Assembly: GCA_015664885.1 (NCBI GenBank)
Contig: DQPL01000028.1
Location: 1 to 63,763 of the forward strand
DNA length: 63,763 nt
Source of the DNA: Gemmatimonadota bacterium
GTDB lineage: Bacteria > Gemmatimonadota > Gemmatimonadetes > Longimicrobiales > Gaopeijiaceae
Direction of reading: 5' to 3'
The notes beneath the pieces were generated by a model. It searched no databases. It was not told the DNA's origin and saw only the letters and a list, made by a program, of their open reading frames with translations. The translations under genes were made by a program, and so were the position numbers. This document shows, piece by piece, positions 1-8,137 of the stretch; within the stretch, counting starts at the first letter, position 1; the number at the start of each line of letters is the position of its first letter.

Positions 1-49
1 CCTGTCGGGACCCGCGCCGATCGGCGTATCTTGCGGCGACGCTAGCTCA

Positions 50-67
50 TCCTCATGAGAATGAGGA
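50..67. repeat. Short perfect hairpin upstream of the first cassette core
   Basis: Arms TCCTCAT and ATGAGGA (7 bp) flank a GAGA loop. It lies 24 bases before the GTTAGGC core at 91 and could be the stem of an attC or attI site whose left part is outside the window. That role is an inference; a chance hairpin is possible. Confidence 0.3.
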
Positions 68-90
68 GGGTCGGCGCGAGACACACATGA

Positions 91-97
91 GTTAGGC
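91..97 (+). other. Integron core site GTTAGGC (start of cassette 1)
   Basis: GTTAGGC fits the integron core consensus GTTRRRY. Its exact reverse complement, GCCTAAC, occurs at 707-713, where the R'' site of the same cassette should lie. This is the relation expected for a cassette inserted by a tyrosine integron integrase between G91 and T92. The start codon of the cassette gene is only 26 bases downstream, as is usual in cassettes. Any integrase gene would lie to the left, outside the window. Confidence 0.55.
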
Positions 98-122
98 AGA
101 GGCCCCGATGAGGTGATCAGTT

Positions 123-694
123 GTGACAGTCCCGGACTTTCAGACATGGTTCCTACCCCTTCTCCGCCTCTTGAGAAATGGGGAGGTCCATCGGATCCGG
201 GATGCGTACCAGATCCTCGGCGAAGAAATGCAGCTCAGTCCAGAGGATCGGGCCGAGGTTCTGCCAAGCGGAAAGCAGCAGAAGTACATCAACCGAATCG
301 CCTGGGCACGTACATACTTGAAGAAGGCTGGTCTTTTGGCTTCGCCGGGCCGGGGGCTTGTCCAGATCACCGACCGCGGCAAGGACTTGCTCGGAGACCC
401 ACCGGATCGCTTGAACGTGAAGTTCCTGAAACAGTACTCCGAGTTCAGGGAGTTCCACGAGTACAAGGGGGAGCCTGGGGACGACTCGGTGGGCTTGGTC
501 TCGGAAGAGATCGATGAGACACCCGAGGACATCTTGGAGCGCGTGCACCGCAGCCTGCGGAACGAACTTGCTGAGGAGTTGCTTGAGCGGGTCAAGCAGG
601 CCCCTCCGCCATGATAGAGCACGGATTAGGCATCAACTCCGTCGCCTCGTACGAAGTGAGCCGCATCGACTCCGACTACTTCGATGAGCAGTAG
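123..694 (+). pseudogene. mrr: Mrr-type restriction protein with the nuclease domain deleted
   Basis: The main frame (GTG at 123, stop at 612-614, 163 aa) is the winged-helix Mrr N-terminal domain, including the motifs QKYINRIAWARTYLKKAG and ELAEELLERVKQ that precede the catalytic domain in Mrr. Directly afterwards, in another frame, bases 611-694 encode 27 residues containing GINSVASYEVSRIDSDYFDE, which is the extreme C-terminus of Mrr. The roughly 120-130 residue PD-(D/E)XK nuclease core that normally sits between them is absent, and the remaining pieces are out of frame with each other. What is left could at most be a DNA-binding wHTH protein. The gene fills cassette 1 of the array. Family assignment rests on motif recognition at both ends. 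Confidence 0.8.
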
Positions 695-706
695 GCCAAG
701 GGCGCT

Positions 707-808
707 GCCTAACAAGCGATTGCTACAGTCGCGGAAGGAGCGGGTGGCTCGCGCGTGCCGCGCTCGGTGGGCATGCTGGCCGCGCAGCAGAATCGCGAGG
801 CGTTAGAG
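707..808 (+). other. attC site 1 (end of cassette 1 / start of cassette 2)
   Basis: R'' GCCTAAC (707-713) and R' GTTAGAG (802-808) bound 102 bases. The inner arm L'' GCGATTGCT (716-724) pairs with L' AGCAGAATCGC (787-797) over nine base pairs, leaving two extrahelical bases in the L' arm, a feature of attC sites recognised as folded single strands. R' departs from GTTRRRY at its last base. The next cassette's own R'' (CTCTAAC, 1277) is the exact complement of this R'. The stretch between the arms is GC-rich and probably forms the variable terminal structure. Confidence 0.55.
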
Positions 809-974
809 TGGGGTCGGGACGCTGCGGTGTTGGGAGCGACGCTCATGGGAACACGACCCGGTGCCGTACCACTTTGGCCCCGAGACGGCGGTTCGGATGG
901 CTGCTGCCCAACTCCGTCGACTCCACCGGAGTCGTGACGCGCGAGCGGAGGCATATGGTGGCCCAGGTTTTCAC

Positions 975-1223
975 ATGAAGATTCGGCCCACGGCGACGAG
1001 GTTCGCTCGGTGGGGCGCTTACCTCGGCCTGATTTGCGGCGTGCTCTACTCCTTTGGCGGCGTCGTGGTCGATCTGCTCACGATCGGTCTGAACTGGGGC
1101 ACGTTAATGGCGTTCGGCGCGCTCCTGGGTATGCCCCTCGTCTTCGGTGCGTTCGGCTTCTTCCTTGGAGCGCTCATCGCCCTCATCACCAACGGCGTCG
1201 GGGCGGTTCTCGACCGTCTTTAG
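975..1223 (+). CDS. Small membrane protein carried in cassette 2
   Basis: An 82-residue protein. After a short basic N-terminus (KIRPTATRFARW) come two hydrophobic segments, about residues 15-40 and 45-72, rich in Gly, Leu and Phe. This fits a two-pass inner-membrane protein. ATG at 975 is preferred over the in-frame ATG at 861 because the upstream extension is polar and arginine-rich, although neither has a strong ribosome site. It is the only plausible gene between cores 802 and 1277. I recognise no family; short membrane proteins of unknown function are common in integron cassettes. Confidence 0.5.
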   Translation: MKIRPTATRFARWGAYLGLICGVLYSFGGVVVDLLTIGLNWGTLMAFGALLGMPLVFGAFGFFLGALIALITNGVGAVLDRL

Positions 1224-1276
1224 CAGTAAGCAACGAGGCGTGCAAGGAGTGAACGTATGCCTTTCCGGGCGCTGCA

Positions 1277-1336
1277 CTCTAACAAGCGATTGCTGTATTC
1301 GCGGAATGACTTAGCAGGTCCGCAGCACTCGCCTTG
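1277..1336 (+). other. attC site 2 (end of the last cassette)
   Basis: CTCTAAC (1277-1283) is followed by the same bases as attC 1 (AAGCGATTGCT), then a diverged copy of the next segment (GTATTCGCGGAA against ACAGTCGCGGAA). L'' GCGATTGCT matches an L' arm AGCACTCGC at 1324-1332 with one mismatch. The similarity ends at CTTG (1333-1336), where a G^TTRRRY crossover would fall, and no core follows. That is what an array end joined to non-integron DNA would look like. Length is 60 bases, near the minimum for attC. Confidence 0.5.
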
Positions 1337-1492
1337 CGCCCCGGCTTGGACCCACAGCCAGCAGACACTTCCAGGCCCGCACGGCCTACAGTCCCCCACC
1401 CCATTGAGAGGTGTAGACCTCCAACGATTCGGTGTGTGCACGACGCCGCTTCAGCCGGCTCACGCGTCACCCAACGCGCCCGTCGCCCCCGC

Positions 1493-2053
1493 TCAGCGGA
1501 TCTCCGGGTTCACGTAGCCCGCGGGAAGAGCCAGGTGCGGATCTATGCGCACGCTCAGGTAGGTGACCTCATCGGGAATGAGCGTCCACGCATGCAGCAC
1601 TCCGGCGGGGATGACCACTACGTCCCCCTCTGAGATTTCACGAATCTGGCCGTTCCTGGATTGCCCCGAGAACGTAGGCCCGATGAGGATGCTGCCGGCG
1701 GACGGCTCGGTCGGGTCAATGATGTCGCCGCCCGTGAGCAGTGTGCCCCCGCCCGACAGGATGATGTAGACCTCTGTCACCTGGGCGTGGATAATGCCCC
1801 GGTGCGCGCCGTCGGTGTCGTTGTCCCCGTCCCTATGAAGGATGCCGACGCCCACGTTCTCTCCACCGCCGATATCGGCAATCTTGAGTTGACGGTCGAT
1901 CGACTCGCCCATGCTCGCCAGAACCGTCTGGATTTGCTCACGCGTGATGTCGGTGGCGGACGTCGGTGCGGACTGGGCACTTACCGACGTCCCGTAAGCC
2001 AGTGCCATCGCGGTTGCCGTGCAGTTGAGGGACGATCTGAGCCATTGTGTCAT
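1493..2053 (-). CDS. Secreted single-domain cupin protein
   Basis: A 186-residue protein. A signal peptide covers about residues 1-26 (ALAYGTSVSAQS gives a good AxA-type cleavage site). The rest is a small beta-barrel cupin: motif 1 is reduced (HAQVTEVYIILSG, one His and one Glu) while motif 2 is good (GDVVVIPAGVLHAW, with the metal-ligand His). It probably binds a metal outside the cytoplasm; the substrate is unknown. The ATG at 2053 is chosen because GGGAG lies 7 bases upstream; an in-frame start at 2092 would add 13 residues before the signal peptide. It reads toward the cassette array and away from the lipoprotein gene. Confidence 0.7.
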   Translation of the reverse strand: MTQWLRSSLNCTATAMALAYGTSVSAQSAPTSATDITREQIQTVLASMGESIDRQLKIADIGGGENVGVGILHRDGDNDTDGAHRGIIHAQVTEVYIILSGGGTLLTGGDIIDPTEPSAGSILIGPTFSGQSRNGQIREISEGDVVVIPAGVLHAWTLIPDEVTYLSVRIDPHLALPAGYVNPEIR

Positions 2054-2205
2054 TGGAACTCCCTGCTGAGAGCGGTGCATGGATAGCTGCATCTAAGAGG
2101 AGAGGACCGCAGCCGCAAGGCGCGTGAGATGGCTTTCATGGATCGCTAGATGGCTTGCTCTCATCCCCTCGACAGGTACGTTGTCTCCCTTCCAAGGAGC
2201 GTACG

Positions 2206-2658
2206 ATGAGCAGATACCGGTTGGCCCTCGCCGTGGCTGGCACGTTCGCACTCGCGGGTTGTGCTTCGACGCCGGAGGACCCCAATGCGCCGCAGGCGTG
2301 CATAACGATCGACAACACCCAAGGCGGCGGGGCCGCGGGTCGCATATCCCTCATCAAGGACGGACGCGAGGGTCTGGCACCGGGCGAGATCACCGAGCTC
2401 AATCAGTTCCGCGGCGAGCGCATTCGCCTCGGCCAAGTCAGCATGGGCCGCACGATGCGGCAGTGCATCCGGCGAAGCGCACTCGTCGGCAATTACCGCG
2501 TTGTCGTCGAAGGTGGCTCGTCCGATACCATCGACCCCGCGAACAACCAAAACCAGGCGCCTCTCCTGTTCTCCGAGATCTTCCGCCTGAACCCCGGGGA
2601 CGAGGTGGAGTGGAACGTGCGGCTCAACCGGATTCGCTTCACTACGGGCGGGAACTGA
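2206..2658 (+). CDS. Predicted lipoprotein of unknown function
   Basis: 150 residues with a short basic start, a hydrophobic stretch and the lipobox LAGC at about residues 15-18, so it is expected to be lipidated and exported. The mature part is a compact beta-rich domain with two cysteines and the motif NQAPLLFSEIFRLNPGDEVEW, which looks like a small Ig-like or C2-like fold, though no family is certain. The start at 2206 is supported by AAGGAG eight bases upstream; an in-frame start at 2155 would place the lipobox too far in. Confidence 0.65.
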   Translation: MSRYRLALAVAGTFALAGCASTPEDPNAPQACITIDNTQGGGAAGRISLIKDGREGLAPGEITELNQFRGERIRLGQVSMGRTMRQCIRRSALVGNYRVVVEGGSSDTIDPANNQNQAPLLFSEIFRLNPGDEVEWNVRLNRIRFTTGGN

Positions 2659-2752
2659 CACCGAGTCAGTCGGCCGCTCGCAATCTGGAGAGGCGCGGCT
2701 TCGTTGTGCTGGGAGGCGGCTCCATGAACGTCATCTCCCAACCCAGGCAGCG

Positions 2753-3283
2753 ATGAAGTTGACGAAGAAAAGCGTGATCGGAGTCTTGATCATGCTCGTC
2801 GCGATCATCGCTATCGTCGGGTCCACGATTGGTCGGGAGCTCATAGCGGGCGAGCCCGTCGGACTGGTTTCGTTCGCTTTGATCCACTTCGCGGGCTACC
2901 TGTTTTTCCTACTCATGCCCGTCGAAATCCTGGTCCCGCTCTACTTGGCGGAGGGACATCCAGGGCTCGTGTTGATCGGCCTGAGTGTGGGCACTGGCTT
3001 GTTGGCCCAGACCATCGACTACGCAATCGGGTGGGTGGTCAGCGAACGGGTCGTGGATACGCTGATCAGCCGAGAAAAGTTTGAGAAGTTCAAGGCCACG
3101 TTCCAGAAATGGGGAGGGTGGGCAATCTTCACGTTCAACCTCTTGCCGCTTTCGTCGCCGAACATGCTGTTAGTGTCGGGGATCATGCGCTACAATCGGC
3201 TCAAGGCCCTGCTGATCAGCGCGAGTGGGCTGGCGGTGAAGTATGTGGTGCTGGTGTTCGTCTTTCCCGGCGGTTTCGGATGA
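2753..3283 (+). CDS. DedA/VTT-domain membrane protein
   Basis: 176 residues with an N-terminal helix (residues 5-28) and several further membrane segments. The central region, including SREKFEKFKATFQKWGGWAIFTFNLLP followed by NMLLVSGIMRYNR, resembles the SNARE-associated (VTT) core of DedA proteins, with a glycine and proline-containing turn before the last helices. DedA proteins act in lipid flipping and membrane potential maintenance. This copy is shorter than the usual 200-220 residues and lacks the common F..R..P.....AG motif in its classic form, so it is assigned to the superfamily only. Confidence 0.55.
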   Translation: MKLTKKSVIGVLIMLVAIIAIVGSTIGRELIAGEPVGLVSFALIHFAGYLFFLLMPVEILVPLYLAEGHPGLVLIGLSVGTGLLAQTIDYAIGWVVSERVVDTLISREKFEKFKATFQKWGGWAIFTFNLLPLSSPNMLLVSGIMRYNRLKALLISASGLAVKYVVLVFVFPGGFG

Positions 3284-3318
3284 GCTGGCGAATCGCCTGG
3301 GGCTCTCCCCGTCCGAGG

Positions 3319-3350
3319 GCCTCGCAGACGTGGTCGCGAGGCGATTTCGC
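3319..3350 (+). terminator. Possible terminator after the DedA-like gene
   Basis: A perfect 7-bp stem, GCCTCGC (3319-3325) against GCGAGGC (3336-3342), with a 10-base loop and then GATTTCGCTCC. The T tract is short, so this is a moderate candidate only. It sits 36 bases after the stop codon at 3283. Confidence 0.35.
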
Positions 3351-3451
3351 TCCCTTCCGGTAATTTTTTCGCCCGATCGGCCGACCCTTCATGGTAGAGA
3401 AGAGTGCCTAGCTTCCACCCAAGGACCGGTTCCGATGTTCCGGATCGAGAA

Positions 3452-3829
3452 ATGAAGACGGAGGTTCAGCCGAGTGAGCTGAGCGACTCCACGCCTACGC
3501 TGAGTCAGGTCGAGAGTGTGTTCAGCGAGTTCGAGCAGAAGCTCACCGAGGTCTCCTCAGCGACCGAAATGGCCACGTCAGAACTGCTCGACGGTCTGGA
3601 CCGTGCTCTTCTGCTCGTCGACCAACTCGAAGTGGGGCCCTCGAGCTCGGACGACGACGCAGACCCGCGTGACGATCTCAGAGAAGAGCTGCACACGCTC
3701 GTGACAGTGCTACAGTTTCAGGACACCACCAAACAGCAGCTCGGCAACGCCTCCACGGTGCTGGAGGAGCGAATGCTGCGGCTCGCCGAGGTGTTCGACC
3801 TGAGCGACGGCACGCTGGTGGACGCCTAG
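3452..3829 (+). CDS. Small acidic helical protein with a CheZ-like motif
   Basis: A 125-residue protein that is mostly predicted helix, rich in Glu, Ser and Leu, with no signal peptide. The C-terminal part reads LVTVLQFQDTTKQQLGNAS; the LQFQD(L/T)T..QL pattern is typical of the CheZ-type four-helix dimer and related chemotaxis-associated proteins. The N-terminal part (residues 15-55) could be a coiled coil. No chemotaxis gene is nearby, so a CheZ role is only suggested. The ATG at 3452 is used, with GGATCGAG just upstream; the in-frame codon at 3404 is further from any ribosome site. The stop overlaps the converging hydrolase gene by 4 bases. Confidence 0.5.
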   Translation: MKTEVQPSELSDSTPTLSQVESVFSEFEQKLTEVSSATEMATSELLDGLDRALLLVDQLEVGPSSSDDDADPRDDLREELHTLVTVLQFQDTTKQQLGNASTVLEERMLRLAEVFDLSDGTLVDA

Positions 3830-5598
3830 CGCACTCGCTGGCGGAGCACCGGCAGCACCACATGGGAAGGATAGCGCCGCGAGTGAAGAACCGTGTTGCG
3901 CGCAACTCTCCACTCGGTTTCGTCGAAGTTGTTGCCTCCGGTGTTCAGATTCCGACTCCAGCGCGGGAAGTTCGAGCTGGAGACCTCGATCCGGATCCGA
4001 TGTTGCGGTCCGAAGTAGTTGCTGGTGGCGTGAAGATCGAGGCGAATCTCGTAGACCTCGCCCGGCTGCATCAGCACCGCGCTCGTCAGCCCTTCGCGGT
4101 ATCGCATTCTGAAGGCTGCCTCTTGGATGTTGTAGGCGGTACCGTCGGGAAAGACATCCACGAGCTTCACCGTGAAGTCCGTGTCGGGCGCGTCCGAGGA
4201 CACGTACAACACCGCCTCGAGTGGCCCCGTCACTTCGAGGCCCTCCGCGAGCACCTCCGAGGTGTAGACCAGCACGTCCTCACGCGCTTCGATCTCGCGC
4301 TGGTCGTAGGCACCGGCTCCCGTATTCATGCCGGTGCAGCAAGCCTGACCGCCTAGCGAAGGAACCGGATCGTCCGGGTCGTAGACGAGCTGATCTGCCG
4401 GCTCCTCCCCCGGCGCCGCCATCGTGAGCGAGCCGTCGCCCGATAGGCTGTTGGCCCCGCCGCCGCTGTGCAGATAGAACTTCTCAAACGTGGTTCCTTC
4501 GACAGGCCAGGTCTCGCTGCTGCGCCACTCGTTGGCGCCCATCAAGTAGTACTGCACACGCGGCATGTCGGTGATGCCATTGTCTGCCTTGTCCAGCCAG
4601 TGCCGGTACCAACGCAGGTACATGTCGTTGAAGTCGAGCTGCCAATCCCCGACGTCGCGGGCGCCCGCGCGCATGGGGACCCTGGCTCGGCTCCAGGCAC
4701 AATGCGTGCTCGGAGTGATGATCACGTACTGGTTGTCGCGCGCTTCCTGGCTGACCGCGTTCTCTCGCATCTGGTTGAAGAGCTTGAGCGTCTCGGCGAC
4801 GCCGAAGTCGTACCAGGAGTCGATATAGATCGCGGGAATGTCGAAGCGGTCCGAGCTGCGCACGAAGTCCAGGGAACGGAAGTACTCGGAGTCTGGTGTG
4901 TTCGAGACGTAGTCCTCGTAGTCGGTCCCGGAGGCGCCCGACTTCTGCACGATGTCGAGCGTCGGCAGCGTGCGATACAGCTCCAGGCGATTACGCGTGC
5001 CACCCGGCATGAACCACCCCGCGGTCTGCGCTAGCTCGAAGGCTCCACCATCGAAGGAGGTCCAAGGCCGCCCCCCGAGGTCGTACGCCGCGGAGGGCGC
5101 TCCCGGGATTGCTGCGATGTGATTGGGGTGTCGCTCCGCCGCGAGCACGATCTGCGTTTCGCCCCGGTACGAGCAACCGAAGGTCGCTACTTTCTGGTTC
5201 GACCAAGGCTGCTCGATGAGCCAGGAAACCGCGTCGTAGCCGTCCTCGCGATCGGAGAAGCGTACGGTATACTCGCCCTCGGACTCAGCGCGTCCGCGCG
5301 TGTCCTGATACGCCACCGCGAAGCCCGCTTCCACCAGCATGGGCACGATGCCACCGTAAGGATACTCACGCGTTTTCCCGTAGGGCGTGCGGATCATGAT
5401 GGTCGAAAACGGTGCGGCGGCGTCCGCCGGGAAGTAGAGGTCGGTCGCGAGGCGCACCCCGTCCCTCATCGGTACCATCACGTTTTGCTCTTTGCGGATC
5501 CCGTCGGGCAGGTCGCGTGCGCTGTCCTGGCGCGCGCCCGCTCCCGCGGCGTCGCCCGCTCCTGCGAGTAACAGCGCGACGGTGACGAATATCTTCAT
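3826..5598 (-). CDS. Secreted CocE/NonD-family (X-Pro dipeptidyl-peptidase-like) hydrolase
   Basis: 590 residues: signal peptide (about 1-22), an alpha/beta-hydrolase domain, then a jelly-roll C-terminal domain (about 360-590, with DVLVYTSEVLAEGLEVTGPL). The N-terminal hallmarks RDGVRLATDLYFP and QDTRGRAESEGEY are present, and the nucleophile elbow is GCSYRGETQ, with Ser143 as the likely nucleophile. Members hydrolyse esters or X-Pro peptides; the substrate here is unknown. The first codon of the longest frame is TTG at 5607; ATG at 5598 is preferred, with GGA upstream. Its 3' end overlaps the preceding plus-strand gene. It lies 25 bases downstream of the BCCT transporter gene, so the two may share a transcript. 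Confidence 0.85.
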   Translation of the reverse strand: MKIFVTVALLLAGAGDAAGAGARQDSARDLPDGIRKEQNVMVPMRDGVRLATDLYFPADAAAPFSTIMIRTPYGKTREYPYGGIVPMLVEAGFAVAYQDTRGRAESEGEYTVRFSDREDGYDAVSWLIEQPWSNQKVATFGCSYRGETQIVLAAERHPNHIAAIPGAPSAAYDLGGRPWTSFDGGAFELAQTAGWFMPGGTRNRLELYRTLPTLDIVQKSGASGTDYEDYVSNTPDSEYFRSLDFVRSSDRFDIPAIYIDSWYDFGVAETLKLFNQMRENAVSQEARDNQYVIITPSTHCAWSRARVPMRAGARDVGDWQLDFNDMYLRWYRHWLDKADNGITDMPRVQYYLMGANEWRSSETWPVEGTTFEKFYLHSGGGANSLSGDGSLTMAAPGEEPADQLVYDPDDPVPSLGGQACCTGMNTGAGAYDQREIEAREDVLVYTSEVLAEGLEVTGPLEAVLYVSSDAPDTDFTVKLVDVFPDGTAYNIQEAAFRMRYREGLTSAVLMQPGEVYEIRLDLHATSNYFGPQHRIRIEVSSSNFPRWSRNLNTGGNNFDETEWRVARNTVLHSRRYPSHVVLPVLRQRVR

Positions 5599-5623
5599 CG
5601 GTTCCAATCCACTCTGGTCGGAT

Positions 5624-7135
5624 TCAACTGCCCTCAGCTTGGTCCTCGCGCAGCGATCGTACCAGGGAGGCCGCCATGAGCACTCCGACCGCGATGAGTG
5701 GGAGTGATACCACCACCGAAGCGGTCTGCAGCGGCGTGAGACCGTCCAAGAACATCAGTGTCACGGGAAGCACCCCAATCCCGAAAGCCCAGAACAGCCG
5801 GTGCCACCTCGGCGGGTCTTGACCGACCTGCAAGCGACGAGTGGCCCCGAGCGCCAACGTATAGGCGGCCGAATCGTAGGTAGTGGCCATGAACACGAGG
5901 CATACGAGGCAAAAGAGGGGCAAGACGATCGAGCTGAACGGCAACGACTGTACCACGGCGATGATCGCCTGGGGAGCCCCCTCTTCCTGTAGCATCGTAG
6001 TAACCGAGAGCGCTTCGCTGAGCTCCAGATACAGCGCGTAGTTCCCGAAGACCATGAAGAAGAGAGCGCAGCCGGCGGTTCCGAACCCCAGCATGCCGAA
6101 CGTGACCTCGCGAATGGTCCTGCCCCTCGATATGCGAGCCACGAACATGCCCATGTAGGGCCCCAGAGCGATCCACCACGCCCAGTAGAAGATGGTCCAG
6201 GTCTCCACGAAGCCCGAGTCGCCGATCGGTTCCGTCCAGCTGTTCATGCGCACGAAATTCTGCAGCACGTGACCCAAGCTGCTGGTGCCCGCCTTCAGGA
6301 TGAACAGCGTTGGGCCGACGATGATTACGAAGAGCAACAACCCTAGCGTGAGCATGACGTTCAGGTTGCTTAAGCGCCGGATGCCGCGCTCGAGACCGGC
6401 GTATACGCTCGCCGCAAAAACCGCGGTTACGGCGAGCACGACCGCGAGGTCGAGTTGGAACGAGTCAGCCACGCCGAGCAGCTGACTGAGTCCATTCGAG
6501 ATCAGCGGCACCGCCAGGCCGATGCCAGTGCCAGCCGCGCCAAGCAGCCCCAGCATGAAGAGAAGGTCGATCACCTTGCCCAGCGCGCCGTCGGCGTGAT
6601 CGCCGATCACGGCGCGGCAGTTGTCGCTGAGGCGCATCGACTTGGTGCCCCGGCAGAAGTACGCATAGCTGATCGCGAGCGCAGGTAGGCAGTAGAATGC
6701 CCAGCCGGTGACCCCCCAATGAAAGATCGGGTAGCTGGTGGCCCACTCGATCGCCTCGGGGGAGCGAGGCACGACCCCGTACGGTGGAGCGTCATAGTAG
6801 TACGCCCATTCGATGGTGCCCCAGTAGAGAATGCCGGTCCCGATTCCGGCACAGAAGAGCATCGATACCCAGCTGAAGGTCGAGAACTCCGGTGGCGAAT
6901 CGTCGTTGGACAGCCGCACACGCCCGTAGCGACCGAACGCGAGCCAGGCCAGAAATACGAGGTTGATCACCGCGGCCCAGATGTACAACACACCGAAGTT
7001 TCCGGTGATGAAGTCGAAGACGCTCTGGAGCGCCGCACCCCCGGCGTCCGGGGCGAGGATGAGCGGGACCGAAACCGCCAGCAGCAGAATTACCGTCGCT
7101 ACGAAGATGAAGCGGTCGACTTCGGAGCGTTGCAC
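5624..7135 (-). CDS. BCCT-family transporter (betaine/carnitine/choline type)
   Basis: 503 residues with about 12 membrane helices. Family hallmarks are clear: CAGIGTGILYWGTIEWAYYY in TM3, PIFHWGVTGWAFYCLPALA in TM4-5, and WTIFYWAWWIALGPYMGMF followed by ARISRGRTIREV in TM8. These build the aromatic cage that binds quaternary ammonium groups. GIGTG rather than GMGIG in TM3 leaves the coupling ion open, and the C-terminal regulatory tail is very short (about 15 residues), which argues against BetP-like osmosensing. It sits in a minus-strand run with the SDR and MDR dehydrogenases, suggesting uptake and oxidation of one substrate, possibly carnitine-like or betaine-like. A dimethylglycine/sarcosine dehydrogenase homologue lies at 53626-56058. 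Confidence 0.9.
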   Translation of the reverse strand: MQRSEVDRFIFVATVILLLAVSVPLILAPDAGGAALQSVFDFITGNFGVLYIWAAVINLVFLAWLAFGRYGRVRLSNDDSPPEFSTFSWVSMLFCAGIGTGILYWGTIEWAYYYDAPPYGVVPRSPEAIEWATSYPIFHWGVTGWAFYCLPALAISYAYFCRGTKSMRLSDNCRAVIGDHADGALGKVIDLLFMLGLLGAAGTGIGLAVPLISNGLSQLLGVADSFQLDLAVVLAVTAVFAASVYAGLERGIRRLSNLNVMLTLGLLLFVIIVGPTLFILKAGTSSLGHVLQNFVRMNSWTEPIGDSGFVETWTIFYWAWWIALGPYMGMFVARISRGRTIREVTFGMLGFGTAGCALFFMVFGNYALYLELSEALSVTTMLQEEGAPQAIIAVVQSLPFSSIVLPLFCLVCLVFMATTYDSAAYTLALGATRRLQVGQDPPRWHRLFWAFGIGVLPVTLMFLDGLTPLQTASVVVSLPLIAVGVLMAASLVRSLREDQAEGS

Positions 7136-7147
7136 GCCCTGCCCCGC

Positions 7148-8137
7148 TTAGGCTCGTGGGCCGACGTTCAGGATCACTTTGCCGACCGGTCCCGCTTCCA
7201 CCGCCTGATGAGCCCCGACCGCCTGCTCGAGCGGGAACACCTCTGCGACGTTGTGCTGCAAACGCCCCCCGGCCAGCCACTTGGTAATGTCCGAAACCGC
7301 AGCCGCCTTCGACTTCTCCGGCATCATGAAGACCAACTCGAAGCGCACCGTCAGGTTCCGGTAGAGAAGCTGGTAGAAGGGGATCTGAGGCTCAGGCTCG
7401 GCCTGAGAGGCATAGGTGGCTATCACGCCGTCGATTTTCGTCGCGCCCAGGGCGTCGGTCAGATTGCCGCCGAATTCGACCTCCACCACACGGTCGACGC
7501 CCCGTCCGTCCGTGAGCTCGAGCACCCGCTCCACGACCGGCTCCTCGCGGTAGTTGATGACGTCGCCGGCGCCGGCCGCGGTCGCGATCCGCGCCTTCTC
7601 CGGCCCGCTCACCGTGCTGATCACCCTGGCTCCGCCGAGCGTGGCAAGCTGGATCGCATAGTTGGCCACGGCCCCCGCGCCACCGGTAACGAGGATCGTC
7701 TGGCCAGCGACCGAACCGTCTGCGAACACGCAACGATGCGCCGTGAGTGCAGGAATCCCGAGGCACGCCCCGTCATTGAACGATGCGGCGTCGGGAAGCG
7801 GGACCGCCCTGCGATGGTCGATCGCCACGTATTCAGCGGCCGTGCCTAGGTGGCGTTGCACCTGCGCCTCATACACCCAGACGCGTTGCCCCATTCGGCC
7901 GGGGTCCACGCCCTCCCCCACCTCGTCGATGACCCCGGATCCGTCGGAGTGCGGAACGACCTGGGCCGCGGCGATCGCGCCTCGGCCTCCCGCTCTTCGC
8001 TTCACGTCGACCGGGTTGACGCCGGAAGCGTACAACCGGACCCGCACCTCGCCGGAACCGGCATGAAGCGTAGCCATCTCGCCGACCTCGAGTACTTCCT
8101 CTGCGGACCCGAAGTCCGAGTACCAGACTGCTTTCAT
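7148..8137 (-). CDS. Zinc-independent MDR (quinone oxidoreductase-like) dehydrogenase
   Basis: 329 residues. An N-terminal GroES-like domain (GEVRVRLYASGVNPVDVKRR) is followed by a Rossmann domain with GGAGAVANYAIQLA, an AxGGVG..A variant, then GRGVDRVVEVEFGG. No structural or catalytic zinc ligands of true alcohol dehydrogenases are seen, so it should be a NADPH:quinone or enone reductase type. The ATG at 8137 overlaps the SDR stop codon (ATGA), indicating translational coupling, and GGAG lies upstream. The longer in-frame extension to 8230 is arginine-rich and lies inside the SDR gene, so it is rejected. Confidence 0.85.
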   Translation of the reverse strand: MKAVWYSDFGSAEEVLEVGEMATLHAGSGEVRVRLYASGVNPVDVKRRAGGRGAIAAAQVVPHSDGSGVIDEVGEGVDPGRMGQRVWVYEAQVQRHLGTAAEYVAIDHRRAVPLPDAASFNDGACLGIPALTAHRCVFADGSVAGQTILVTGGAGAVANYAIQLATLGGARVISTVSGPEKARIATAAGAGDVINYREEPVVERVLELTDGRGVDRVVEVEFGGNLTDALGATKIDGVIATYASQAEPEPQIPFYQLLYRNLTVRFELVFMMPEKSKAAAVSDITKWLAGGRLQHNVAEVFPLEQAVGAHQAVEAGPVGKVILNVGPRA

